DNA of 64,000 bases from Juglans regia (taxonomy: Eukaryota; Streptophyta; Magnoliopsida; Fagales; Juglandaceae): contig NC_049901.1 in assembly GCF_001411555.2 (NCBI RefSeq), forward strand, positions 35,412,838 through 35,476,837, given 5' to 3'. The notes below the pieces were generated by a model. The model saw only the letters and a list, made by a program, of their open reading frames with translations. It was not told the origin of the DNA and ran no database searches. How positions within the stretch are numbered: position 1 is the stretch's first letter; every line of letters starts with the position of its first letter. Made by a program: the position numbers and the translations under genes. This document shows positions 31,725 to 41,434 of this stretch, in pieces.

Positions 31725-32999
31725 ATGACTCTTCCACTGCATACTAGGAAAAGAGGGAGGAGAGGAGCCACATCGGACACTGCTCGTATCGAAGCTCGTA
31801 CTGTTATGGTAGAGCGAGAGGTCTTGATTAATGAGTTCGACGAACTCTGTTGGTAGCAGACGAACTTGAGAGATGTTTTCCTTAGTAGAGGCTGGGGAAA
31901 TATCTACACATTGAGGGGGATCGTATACCCCTCAATAGTTCAGAAATTCTATATGGGGATGTGTGACATGCCTCAAGATGTATCCTCTCACACCTTGACT
32001 GCACGCGGTGTTTCCATTGAGGTATCACTAGATGTCATCGGCGAGCACCTCGGGATTCGTCGAGGAGTTGAGACATTTGCACACTCAACACCCCGTGAGG
32101 ATGTAGGTACTTCTGCATCATCTACTGGCCACCCATTTGAGCCAGCATCAGCCAGAGATGCAGGCCAGTCAGAGGATGAGGATACTGGCGTCGAGACTCG
32201 GGATGATGACTGTGAAGAGGATTTCTACATCCTCACCAGAAGGGACTGCATGCAGATCGAGCGGAAGAACGCCTTCAACCAGAACCACCTGCTACATTTC
32301 TTCCGCATGTTGCACCTTATTGTTGCAACAAATGTCGATCATATGGCATACAAAACCACATTTAGTCAGCTTCAGGCATAATTTTTTATACGAGTGGCAT
32401 GTGGAGATCTTATAGATTTGCCACTGCACATCTTTGAGAGGATCCGTTACGAGGCGAGCATCGTCTCCACGGATAATCTCTCATACGGTGTCCTAATCAG
32501 CGACTATTACTTGCACAGGGAGTGCCGACCCAGCCAGAGGAGTGGGCCAAAGATCAGATAAGCCCCCTTGACATGACCACGCATCAACGTAGCATTGGAC
32601 AGGCGAGGGGACGTCAGCCACCCCCTGTAGAGGATCTAGTTCCTCCAATGCAGCCTGAGTAGTCAGCATACGCCGAGTACATCTGTAGGAGATGTGCGGC
32701 CTACTTGGGTTGATGCGGTCATCTTACAGCTGACTGCGCATATCAATCATAAGATTGATCAATCGCTCGAGGCTATATCGGCGTCTGTTGCCGAACTCAC
32801 CCATCGTGTAACTATCCTCAACGACAAGGTTGATACCTTGACTAAGGAGGTACGGAGTCGACTTTCACGGACAACGTTATCATCTGACTATTGTTTACTA
32901 CATTTTATCAAATTTTGTATTTTATTTTTAATATTTGTAAAGAAAAATATTATTGAATATTTCTATCGTCTTTTAATTTCAATTTTTAATCTTCTTTGA
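31725..32999 (+). pseudogene. Transposase_32-like plant transposon gene in CACTA element
   Basis: Plus-strand gene, after a splice-acceptor-like ttttcag. From 31725 the frame reads MTLPLHTRKRGRRGA, a basic N-terminus; a TAG at 31854-31856 interrupts it after ELCW; then VFLSRGWGNIYTLRGIVYP, IVQKFYMGMCDMP and GVSIEVSLDVIGEHLGIRRG, the arrangement of the plant 'putative transposon protein' domain (Transposase_32). A central acidic linker rich in Asp/Glu follows (32130-32230), then HLLHFFRMLHLIVATNVDH. A second in-frame stop (about 32380) is followed by DLIDLPLHIFERIRYEAS in the same frame. The end (32694-32870) is a coiled coil with AELTHRVTILNDKVDTLTKE. Function is unknown in the family, which occurs in many plant DNA transposons. 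It runs opposite to the TNP2 and TNPA remnants and lies between the two TTCGAA arrays. Confidence 0.6.
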
Positions 33000-33189
33000 T
33001 GTTATATTTTCTAACTTTAATACTAAATCGCTGCATTTCAAATATATATAAACATAAATATATATTTATATATTACAAATTGTGTATATATAAATATATA
33101 CAAGTCAATTTTTTAGACTTGTTCACAAATTATGCACATTAAAAACCACATAATTTTTAAATTAAAGTCATATTTAATTTAAATTTACA
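33000..33189. other. AT-rich spacer in CACTA element
   Basis: Low-complexity AT-rich sequence with tatata runs; no coding signal. Confidence 0.5.
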
Positions 33190-33360
33190 ATGAACGTTCG
33201 AACGTTATTAATTAACGTTCGAACATTGGCGCAAACATTTCACATTCGAACGTTAATTAATAATGTTCGAATGGTTGCGCCAAAAAATTTCACGTTCGAA
33301 CGTAAACAGCCACAACATTCGAACGTATATGTGACATTCGAACGTAAATTTCTCATACGT
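33190..33360. repeat. palindromic TTCGAACG array 2 of CACTA element
   Basis: Seven exact TTCGAA hexamers in about 170 bp, denser than array 1. 33193-33206 is a perfect 14-bp palindrome AACGTTCGAACGTT. It lies 130-300 bp inside the CACTA terminus, the expected position of TNPA-binding subterminal repeats. Confidence 0.75.
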
Positions 33361-33424
33361 TGAAAGGTAAAAAAAATCTCATCTATCTTTAGTGACGGTT
33401 TCCAAAAACTGTCACAAAAAATAC

Positions 33425-33492
33425 CTTTTAGTGACAGTTTAGGGACTATCACAATTTCTCAACCATCACTAAAAAGTGATTGTGTTGTAGTG
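33425..33492. repeat. CACTA terminal inverted repeat (right end)
   Basis: The last bases, read on the minus strand from 33492, are CACTACAACACAATCAC, the canonical CACTA-type start. The terminal 70 bp also contain nested inverted pairs (tagtgacagtt and aactgtcac; atcactaaaaagtgat) that could form a stem-loop. atg at 33493-33495 would be the 3-bp target duplication. No matching left end was found. Confidence 0.8.
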
Positions 33493-34535
33493 ATGTCATG
33501 CGCCGCACTATCTCAAACTGCATGGCTCTTGCTTCCTAGTGACCAGGAGGACGATAGTGCTGATGCTCGCTGCTTCTTCAGCCTCGAAGAGAATAAGACT
33601 TACATGATCAAGAACGTGTTCGACGGGCTTCCTAATGCATGGTGTGTGGGCTCTTCTCACCGTCGGATGGTAGTTTTGGATCAAAGAGGAAACCCGCATT
33701 TGTTTAATCCCTTCTATAAGGCTAAAGTTGAACTTCCAGCATTTCCTCATGAAATGAAACCAGCGTTGGTGAAACTTACGTTGTCGAATAGTTGTGGAAG
33801 ATTTTCATCGTCAAGGCTGTCGTGCTGTTCATGAACTAGTCTTGCATGGTGGTGGTAATCTATGAAATCCATTCAAGGCTTGCATTCTACATGCTCGAAG
33901 ACAACACTTGGACAGACCTTGGTGTTAACGAAGGTTACTACGATATCATATGCTACAAGAATCAGCTTTCTGCACTTACAAACAACAGTTTGATTACAGT
34001 ATGGGATTTTCGTAGCCCTTTTCCAGCAAAAATTATCAGATCTTCTGCACCAATTTTTGAAGTTGATCACTGTGAGAACTTTCCACGAAATAAGTTTTTC
34101 ACTCAATCTTACTTGGTGGAATCATTGGGAGGTCTTTTGCTTGTCGATAGGATCGTCAGCTACTTTGTTAATTCAGAGGGGATAGCAGTGGATGAATATG
34201 ATCTTCTTAGCCCTGACGATATGCACCCTTTGGTTTGTCCATACTGTACAAAGCTATTCAATGTCGATGAGTCAGATCACAAGCAGGAGAGATGGGAGAA
34301 AGTGGAATCTTTTGGTGATCGAGTGATATTTGTAGGTGGAAACTACTCCATGTCGTGTCCATTTGTAATCTTGAAGGATGTGAATCGAATACTATTTACT
34401 TCTCTGATGATAGCTGGAATTAGGTGGATGAGGATTACTTGTATGGCGGTCATGATTTCGACACATTCAACTTGACAGATGGAAGTTTTGAAACTACAGA
34501 TTATTGTTCCAAGTTTGATCCATCACCCTTTTAGA
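33493..34535 (+). pseudogene. DUF295 (F-box/KIB-type) gene, 5'-truncated and broken
   Basis: Plus-strand host-type gene fragment. It begins at the CACTA end with SCAALSQTAWLLLPSDQE, the point where DUF295 proteins continue after the F-box. It then has CFFSLEENKTYMIKN, NAWCVGSSHRRMVVLD and HLFNPFYKAKVELPAFP, the first blades of the DUF295 beta-propeller. Frame changes near 33785; then VVVIYEIHSRLAFYMLED, WTDLGVNEGYYDIICYKNQL, VESLGGLLLVDRIV and WEKVESFGDRVIFVGGN. A second frameshift near 34395 leads into TIYFSDDSWN, a stop, then GGHDFDTFNLTDGSFETTD and a natural stop at 34533-34535. Family members act as substrate receptors of SCF ubiquitin ligases. The F-box is missing, and a stop lies at about 33835. 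DUF295 genes commonly occur as pseudogenes in plants. Confidence 0.85.
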
Positions 34536-34895
34536 TAATTCTTGCCCCTCGACGTTGAAGATTGCTAGCAGCCATGACAAAACTGTTTCCTAGCTAGCTA
34601 GCTTCTTGTTTTCTATACATGGTTATAACTAGATCAAGTATCTTTTTTATTGTAATGGAATCCATGAGATCGTACGAATCCATGTCTTCTATGATCTCAT
34701 GGATTTGGCTTTTATTTTACTTGGAACCCAATGAACTTTAGTCTGGTCTCACTTAATTTGATGATCTACAGTAGTCTTTAATGTGACTGAATTTTGTGTT
34801 TTTAAATAGTTGTATTGTTTTAAGAGCTTTTTGAATAGACGTATTGCATGAGTTTAATTATGTGTTAAATATTTTAATTGAATGTTAATAATCAG
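34536..34895. other. non-coding stretch
   Basis: 3' flank of the DUF295 fragment. It contains a small inverted pair aatccatgagat / atctcatggatt (about 34660-34705), which could be part of a terminator-like stem or chance. No gene. Confidence 0.4.
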
Positions 34896-35040
34896 TAGGG
34901 GTGTGCAAGCGGATTTGGATCTGGATATCCGGCCATAACCGGATCCAGATCCGAATGCTAAAAATCCGGGTGGTTATCTGTCGGATTAATCCAGACATAA
35001 TCTGGGCAGATAACTGGATTCAATCTGGATATCAGGATTG
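34896..35040 (+). mobile_element. hAT element end fragment
   Basis: Starts TAGGGGTGTGCAAGCGGAT and continues with repeated ccggat/ggatat-type motifs, like the ends of the hAT at 23013-26620. The other terminus is absent, so this is a truncated end. The flanking 8 bp could not be paired. Confidence 0.7.
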
Positions 35041-35510
35041 CAACCATAGAAGACACAAGATTTAAGTGTTAGGAAGCAATAAGAAGAAATAGTAAAGCAA
35101 AAATGAGAAAAAATAATCACAGAAGACACAAGATTTAAGTGATTCAACAGTGTGACTACATCCACGAAACTGCGTGAGATTTTTATTCAATGGAAAGTTG
35201 AAGTACACAGTGAGAATACAATTTCTCCCTCCTCACAATCACTCTCTCTCTCTATCTTTACTCTCAAAACCGCTCTTTAGTTTCTCCTCTATCCATCTCA
35301 CATTGTTTCTATATTTTAAGTCTTATACACACACACACACACACATGAACGACGCAGTGAAAACCCTAAGGCAGTCAATTTTTTGTTTATTCGCTCGAGC
35401 GAGATGTTGAGCCAACATCGAGTGAAATCTTTGCCTGAGCTTTGCTCTAGCCAACTATGTAGTGAGGCTTGAGCGAACTATCTGCCTGGGCTTCACTCGA
35501 GCCAACTGTT
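35040..35510 (-). repeat. copia LTR (low-coordinate copy)
   Basis: Matches 35961-36500 over most of its length (gaaaatgagaaaaaatatcacac-type start, tcacaatcactctctctctct, atctcacattgtttctatatttta, atgaacgacgcagtgaaaaccct, ttattcgctcgagcgag). An (AC)10 run lies at 35326-35345. It is the 3' LTR of a minus-strand element whose interior is reduced to part of gag. Confidence 0.65.
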
Positions 35511-35880
35511 GAGGAATAAATGACAACTGATTTGTTATAGCATTAAATTCTTTCAAATGTTGGGTAATAGATGTACCTCCTGTCATTTTCAGATTGAACA
35601 GCTTTTTCGGCAAATGCATCTTGTTATTGGCCAACCACTTCTTATACATACTAGACAAAGTTGCCATAATGTCCGCAGTGATCCTTTCCTTAGTAACATT
35701 GTGTGCAACTAATTTTCATAGGGTCAACTAAATAACCCCTAAAACTTGTCGATTTAACAAATCTCATTCAGCATCTTCCATGTTGTTAGGCTTTGTTCCC
35801 AGTAAAGGAAGATGACGTCTCTTCCCGTAGAGATAATCCTCAATCTAAATTCTCCAATATCCAAAATCAGTGCCATTAAA
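35511..35880 (-). pseudogene. copia gag fragment (UBN2 type)
   Basis: Minus-strand start of a Ty1/copia gag: the leader is followed near 35840-35790 by a broken EDYLYGKRRHLPLLGTKP, then DLLNRQVLGVI, then MATLSSMYKKWLANN and MHLPKKLFNLKMTGGTSITQ (35667-35455), all standard for copia gag of this family. The following part (nucleocapsid, protease, integrase, RT) is deleted, and the low LTR begins at once. Two or more stops. The element is a gag-only derivative about 1.5 kb long in total. Confidence 0.75.
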
Positions 35881-35924
35881 TTTCTCGATTCCTTACCCCT
35901 TCTCTTCTTCTCCAGTTATCGCCC

Positions 35925-35945
35925 TCATTCAAATTCGAGCGCGAA
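35925..35945 (-). other. copia primer binding site
   Basis: On the minus strand, at the LTR/interior junction, the sequence reads tagtatcagagcttcgcgct, matching the tRNA-iMet-type TGGTATCAGAGC site of copia elements with one or two changes. It shows that the high-coordinate LTR is the 5' LTR. Confidence 0.6.
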
Positions 35946-36500
35946 GCTCTGATACTAGTAGTTGGGAAGTGAAAATGAGAAAAAAATATCACACACGATG
36001 CAAGATTTGTATGGTTCGGCAATATGTCTACGACTCTTTCCTCACAATCACTCTCTTTCTCTCTACACTCAAAATCACCCTTCTGTTTCTCCTCTGTCGA
36101 TCTCACACCGTTTCTCTATTTTAAATCTTATGTATATATGAACGATGTACTGAAAACCCTATGGGGATGAATTTTCCGTTTATTCGCTCAAGCAAATTTT
36201 CTATCCAATGTTCGCATGAGCGGACAGTCGAGCAAGCCTTGAGCAAACTCTCTGCCTTAGTTTTGCTCAAGCCAATTGTTGAGCAAAGGTTGAGTGAACT
36301 CTATGCGTGGGCTTCACTCAAGCCAACTGTTGAGCAAACTCTTTGCCTGGGCTTTGCTTGAGTCAATTGTCAAGGGAGTGTTAAGCGAACTCTCTATCTG
36401 ATCTTCACTTGAGTCATTTGTCGAGCGAGCCTTGAGCAGACTCTTTGCCCAAGTTTCACTCGAGCGATATGTCGAGCGCACGTCGAACAAATTCTTGGGT
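35946..36500 (-). repeat. copia LTR (high-coordinate copy)
   Basis: 5' LTR of the minus-strand copia element, longer than its partner because of the 51-bp minisatellite at 36247-36490. It contains a TATA-like stretch and the sequence ttattcgctcaagcaaatttt, homologous to 35375-35400. Confidence 0.6.
36247..36490. repeat. 51-bp minisatellite in copia LTR
   Basis: Five units, four of about 51 bp and one of 40 bp, beginning with actct(c/t) at 36247, 36298, 36338, 36389 and 36440. Each has the order ...gcc(t)gggctt(t/c)(g/a)ct(c/t)(g/a)agccaa(t/c)tgttgagc... A shorter version is present in the other LTR (35396-35510). Confidence 0.7.
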
Positions 36501-37724
36501 TGCCACTACTCCACTCAGGAACCAAGCTCCACACTCAACACCAAGTTTCAAGGTTTGAACCCTTGGATGCAAACAACTTGCAAAGGCCAATTTCCCTTTG
36601 TTAAAAAGTCGATGATTTAGAAATACATTGACCCTATTCTTGTTGCATTTGGTAAATCTTAGTCTCAAGTTGGAACTCCAAGGAAACATCATGAGGCCAG
36701 TTGAATTGATGTGTGAGAAAATCCCAAATAACTTTTGCATTCCCAAGCTTTGAAAGTAGACTATGAATAGAAGGAATTAAGGTGTTGATAAGCCAGGAAA
36801 GTCTCTTAGAGTGCATATTATCCCAATCCTGAAGACATGAAAAATTATTTTATGTCTCACCATCTTTAGGATTAGGAGGAGAAATTTTGCCAGATACATA
36901 ACCACACTATCATCGTCCTCGTAAAAAAACCACTATATGTCAGGCCAACACATTGTAGTTAGGCTAGTTCAATATAGGATCAATTTGGACAAACAACATT
37001 TTCAAGATTAATGAGCCATTGAGAGAAGTCCAATGCAAAAATACACTAAAAATATGAAACTTGTGTAAAAAGTCGAGTAGAAATCACATGGTCCATAGTT
37101 AAAGTCAACGGTTAATGGTCAGAAGATGGCGTGGCACTGACTAACGTGGTCCTGATGTTGCAACTAGCTAGGGCTATATGGCACGTTAGGATGGTGACAC
37201 GTGTCATGCACTATTGGCCTTTCGCATTGGGAAGTTTGTTGGCCTGTGGACAGCGAAGCAAACGTCTGGGTGGTTTGTGCAGGATTGTCTAAGGTCAGTC
37301 TTCGACCTTTTGAGCTCTACGACGAATTGCCTATCAATTGGCATTACTTAGAATATTAAAAAGAAAATATATGTGACTAATCGTGATGGTGAGGGCCGAA
37401 TCTTGTGGTGGGTCGTGGCGACACATCTGAAGGTGGATGGGAGTGGATCTTTCATAGATCAAATGATATGAACCTTCATAATCAAGTTAAAGGTTGGAAA
37501 GCACCATGTAGAGAATAAGTAAAATAGAATTTGAATGAGACTTATATTATTGAATGAATGAATATTATGTACAATAAGAGAGCTTATTTATAGGAAACAA
37601 TTTAGGCCAAGTGACATAAGGAAATAAATAGATACTAGTTCTCCTGATCAAAGCATGTTTCTAATCAAATATATATCAACAATAAATATATATGATATCT
37701 AATATATTTAATTTGTAATAATCC
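36500..37724 (-). mobile_element. second copia element, copy 1 (LTR, leader, gag part)
   Basis: Minus-strand fragment of a different copia family. Its LTR is 37507-37724 (TGTAGAGAATAAG... on the plus strand; on the sense strand it has cctataaataagctc as TATA region). Leader 37010-37506. Gag remnant 36990-36500 reads LSWLINTLIPSIHSLLSKL, AKVIWDFLTHQFNWPH and FQLETKIYQMQQE (36816-36630), matching the UBN2 gag domain. The primer site is lost: 37506 joins directly to a segment that in copy 2 is about 90 bp further in. Copy 2 lies at 43140-43895. Confidence 0.7.
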
Positions 37725-38684
37725 TTAAACTTTAAAAAAGAAACTGAAATAATAATATTTATACCTTTAAAAAGAAATTATGGTTAGAAAGCAACTTTCA
37801 CAGAGGGTGACGGCCAAGAAAGATCCTTACCGGCAGTGATGAGACCAAGGGGACGGGGCTACTGAAAAAATTTATAATAGTAATCAATTTCTTCCTATTT
37901 TATTTTAAAAATTAGATTAAATAATAATATTTATATCAAATTATTTCTCTTTTAAAACTTGTATTATCTAGATAAAACGTATTTAACAAAAATTTCATAT
38001 TCACTAGATAGCTAGACGTTATGCGGTATGTAATTGCACTGATTAAAAATTTTTTAAATATATTTTACTGTTATACATTATTTAGCAAAATACAAAACGT
38101 AGCTTATGGTTCACATATATTAATATTATCTCTTTTATTTAATTCTTATATAGTCGTTTTCATAGTTCAACCTCACCATTTGCTTGCAATATATGAAAAG
38201 CTTAGGATGTAAAATTACCAGTATTTATGAAAAAAATGCAAATCTGAAATTTATTCGTTTCTTTCTTATTATTTACATTTTTTTTTTATCATTTTGTTAA
38301 AGATATTCTTAAAAAATCTCAATTTAACTATTTATTCCTTGCTTTCTCCCTGCTTGCAGATATGTATCCCCATTTGGCGGTGGGAGTTGGGAGTCCATTC
38401 CCTCTTTTGCACCACCCTCCCTGCCTCCGGCCCCTTCCCGCTCATCGTCCTACCCACGTAAACAATGACTTTCTTATCAACTTTTTTAAAAGAAACAAAA
38501 ATCATGGTGTTTAAAATTTGGAAGTTCAGGAGATAAAGTTTTGAATTTTCACATTTTATAATTTAGATCTGTAAAATCCAAAAGCAGCAAATTACAAAGG
38601 TTGTTTGACCGATTTTTCCTTTTTCTTTTGACAAAAATGGCTGTGTACACTTGCAATTAGGGTGTGCAGCAATCCAAAAAAAAA
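37725..38684. other. non-coding stretch
   Basis: No coding signal. AT-rich apart from a C-rich patch at about 38360-38460. No repeat could be identified. Confidence 0.5.
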
Positions 38685-38940
38685 AAAAAGCGGTGCTACT
38701 CTACCTTCTGAGTAGTAACGCTCAGTATTACCAACAATTACAAAAGTAACTTTCTTTTTTTTAATTTTTTTATTCATATTTTTTTAATATATTTAAATAT
38801 TTTTAAAAAATAAAAAAATATACCAATATACTTAAAATCATTTCCTTCGTCATTAAGTAAAAAAAAAAAAAAAATCACTGAGCAGTCAAATGGAGCGGTC
38901 ATTTTAGGACAGCATAGTAGACTTTTTTTTTAAAAAAAAA
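38685..38940 (-). repeat. AT-rich MITE-like element, copy 4 (reverse)
   Basis: Core resembles the reverse complement of the units at 864-966, 1080-1195 and 1760-1880. The flanks carry an inverted pair: tgctactctac at the left and gtagact/agcatagtagac at the right. Homopolymer tails on both sides (A13 near 38677, T/A near 38925). Confidence 0.45.
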
Positions 38941-39042
38941 TCTTGTCAATGGGGCCCCACATTTGATGCCAAAAAAAAAATGGTATTTAAAATTTAGAAG
39001 TTCAGGAAATAGTGCTTGAGATTTGAAGAAATTTTTATAAGT

Positions 39043-39224
39043 TGCGTTTGAATGTTGAACTGAGTTGAATTGAGTTGATATAATAAAATATTGTTAGAAT
39101 ATTATTTTTTAATATTATTATTATTTTAAAATTTGAAAAAGTTGAATTGTTTATTATATTTCGTATTTAGATTTTAAAAAGTTGTAATGATGAGTTGAGA
39201 TGAGTTTAATTACCAAACGAAACC
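39043..39224 (+). repeat. MITE family M1, copy 3
   Basis: gcgtttgaatgttgaactgag at the left and taattaccaaacgaaacc at the right form the family's inverted ends (gtttgg-like / ccaaac). Inside are atattattattattttaaaat, attgtttattatatttcg and gagttgagatgag, in the same order as in 2545-2757. Confidence 0.65.
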
Positions 39225-39558
39225 TTAAGTAGAAAATTCTAAAAATTCGGAGGAATTTTCACGACACATCATGTTGATCATTTGACGTCATATTAAAAGA
39301 AAATAATAATAATTAAAACTAAGTAATGTTACTTATCATTTTAAGGAATTTTTTTTTTTCATTTTCATGCGGATGAAAAAAATGTTAATGTTTTTTTTCA
39401 CTTCATGATAAAGACCAGCCTTTCTTCATCGGAAGTTTCCCTCCATTGACTACTTGCTGTAGCCAGTCCACACACAAACCATGATCCTTTTTTTTTTTTT
39501 TTTTCTGTGCAAACACAAATCATGATGTAATTAAACATTTATAAAATCATCAAACACT
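39225..39558. promoter_or_regulatory. upstream region of the small secreted-protein gene
   Basis: AT-rich with T-runs (39490-39504). No known operator or binding motif could be named; it would contain the promoter of the gene at 39627. Confidence 0.35.
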
Positions 39559-39565
39559 TATAAAA
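39559..39565 (+). promoter_or_regulatory. TATA box
   Basis: tataaaa at 39559-39565. Transcription would start about 30 bp on, near 39590, leaving a purine-rich leader of about 36 bp before the ATG at 39627. Confidence 0.6.
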
Positions 39566-39626
39566 GCATACCGATCGAAACAATCCCCTTCAAAGAAAGG
39601 AAGGAAAAAAAATAGATCAGTAAGAA

Positions 39627-39956
39627 ATGGGTGTCATGACAAGGTATCTGCTGATGACCTTAGTGTTTATCTATGGGGGACTACTGCTCTTTGGATCTGC
39701 TTTTATGGGTTCCCATGCCTCTATGTCCTACTACTTTGATCAACCTCAGTCCAACCACTTCTATCCTAAATATTTGAAGGTGGTTTCCCACAGAAATAAA
39801 GCACCATCACCACCACCCCCTGCTCAGAATATACAAAATCATTATGGCATGCCTCCATTTATGCCGAAGCCTAAGCCAAGTCCGAAGCTGCTGCCGCCAC
39901 CACCACCACCACCAGCATCATCAAGGTTGGAATCATCACCGCTGCCACCGGTATGA
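39627..39956 (+). CDS. small secreted proline-rich protein
   Basis: 109-residue open frame with a good start context (agaaATGGG) downstream of a TATA box. Residues about 1-30 are a hydrophobic N-terminus (RYLLMTLVFIYGGLLLFGSA), a likely signal peptide or anchor. Residues 35-60 contain SYYFDQPQSNHFYPKYL. Two proline clusters follow (APSPPPPAQ; KLLPPPPPPPASS), so a cell-wall or apoplast protein or a peptide precursor is plausible. I do not recognise a named family. The stop at 39954-39956 is followed by aataaataag near 40137, a possible polyadenylation signal. A second frame from about 39920 stays open to 40004 (ATGMKKVNVTVNTTNISMLM), so the annotated stop might result from a frameshift and the original C-terminus could differ. 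This is the only intact, gene-like frame in the window not in a transposon. Confidence 0.6.
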   Translation: MGVMTRYLLMTLVFIYGGLLLFGSAFMGSHASMSYYFDQPQSNHFYPKYLKVVSHRNKAPSPPPPAQNIQNHYGMPPFMPKPKPSPKLLPPPPPPPASSRLESSPLPPV

Positions 39957-40136
39957 AGAAGGTCAATGTCACTGTTAACACCACCAACATCTCCATGTTG
40001 ATGTGATGAAGGAAATAGTTAAAGTTATTGGTTGCTTTACTACTATGGTTGAAAAAGAACAATTATTTTGATATGTTTTTTCTTGAATTTGGTTTCCACT
40101 ATATATTAAGATAATACATGCGATTCCCTTTCTCTT

Positions 40137-40144
40137 AATAAATA
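40137..40144 (+). terminator. possible polyadenylation signal
   Basis: aataaata about 180 bp after the stop of the small secreted-protein gene. Plant signals are degenerate, so this is weak evidence. Confidence 0.3.
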
Positions 40145-41210
40145 AGGGGTTTTCAGGGTGAATTAATCTCTTTAAGTGGTCAAGATTTGAGAAATATCAT
40201 GATATTCTCAAAGACAAACTTTGCCGAGTCCGATCTGTGCCCAACCCCTAAACTAATTCCTTTGTATGTCTTGCAGTTGGCCAGCCACTCTTTATTTTCT
40301 TCTTTTTTTCTCATATTGATTTAAGAAATCAACCAAGTTTCAATGTTTCAGCTGAGAATTGATTCAATTGAACCTAGCCTTCAAGGCTCCTTTCTGTACC
40401 TTGTCACACAACCGGTACAGAGAAAACCAAAATTTTCTAATCTTTTTATGCACTTTTGTTTTCGAACCTTTGGGGCGACTACCCTCACCCCAAACCAAAT
40501 ACAATAGCACTCGTGGGAGATCTAGATGCGTCTCTAAAATACAAGTAATTATTAAATAGTCTCAGAGTGTGGACATATCTATATAGTGCTCTCATCTTAT
40601 TATAAGATATCATATCAATTAACTCTAAAATCGTCGTTATTGTTTTCATCATTTCGACATTTTTTCATCTTCTTGTTGGAATTTTGTTATCAATATTGTA
40701 TAAAATGAACTGAGCAAGGAGGCCTCTGGTTTGATGCTAATATCGAACTTGTTTCTCGTCCGTTCACATCAGATGACTAGTGTTGTCCAAATCTGTTGAT
40801 GCATTTTTGCGGCATGGCCGGAAATCAGACAAGTCCCTAGTAAGTAACAATAATCGGTGGTAGATGTATCATCAAGGGGATCTCCAGCCTAGTTAGCTTC
40901 AAAACTTTTTGTTGTTTCAAGAATCTTACAACCCAGTTTATATTTTTAGCTGCAAGAGTAATCAATTTAGTAGAAAAGTACAGATTTCTCAACAACAGCC
41001 GCAGTGGTCAAATTCACTAGTGAACTCAAAAAAATTGATAATGTTTTCACTAGTAGAAAAGTACCTTTAGTTCTTCTTCCAATAATGAGATTTTTTTTCG
41101 GTCTGTATATATGCTTCTACAGGTCCTGTTCTCGACAATGCTTTTCTTGTCTCGATAATTTCCCATTCTTGATCATCCTTCACCTCTGCCATATCCTTGC
41201 CGAACTACTA
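40145..41210. other. non-coding stretch
   Basis: No supportable gene. Near 41048 a cactagtagaaaagtacc string resembles a CACTA-type end but has no partner. Confidence 0.45.
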
Positions 41211-41280
41211 AAGTGTCAAAACCAAGTTTCAACGTTTGAACCCTTCGATGCAAACAATTTCTAAAGGCCAACTTCCCATG
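41211..41280 (-). mobile_element. short copia gag fragment
   Basis: About 65 bp (aagtttcaacgtttgaaccc ... gcaaacaatttctaaaggcc) nearly identical to 36540-36600 in the gag part of the second copia family. Too short to date or orient independently. Confidence 0.6.
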
Positions 41281-41380
41281 ACGATTTACCTAATTCATAT
41301 GATGCGATGAACTACACGGATCTGGGGTTTAATTGGGTAAAAAACATGTTACATTATCATGGTCCAAAGCATTCCTCATC

Positions 41381-41389
41381 TTTTTTTTC

Positions 41390-41432
<43 letters not shown>
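41381..41432. repeat. T-run followed by A29
   Basis: A T-rich run (41381-41403, one C) adjoining 29 consecutive A (41404-41432). It is a perfect oligo(dT)-oligo(dA) inverted pair, possibly two poly(A) tails joined head to head. Confidence 0.9.

Positions 41433-41434
<2 letters not shown>

Noticed and set aside
3739..33360. TTCGAA arrays as possible CRISPR arrays
   Set aside because: Spacing is irregular, the motif is short, palindromic and degenerate, there are no unique equal-length spacers, and the setting is a plant CACTA transposon.
41048..41066. cactagtagaaaagtacc as a CACTA-type terminus
   Set aside because: No matching inverted end, duplication or transposase nearby.
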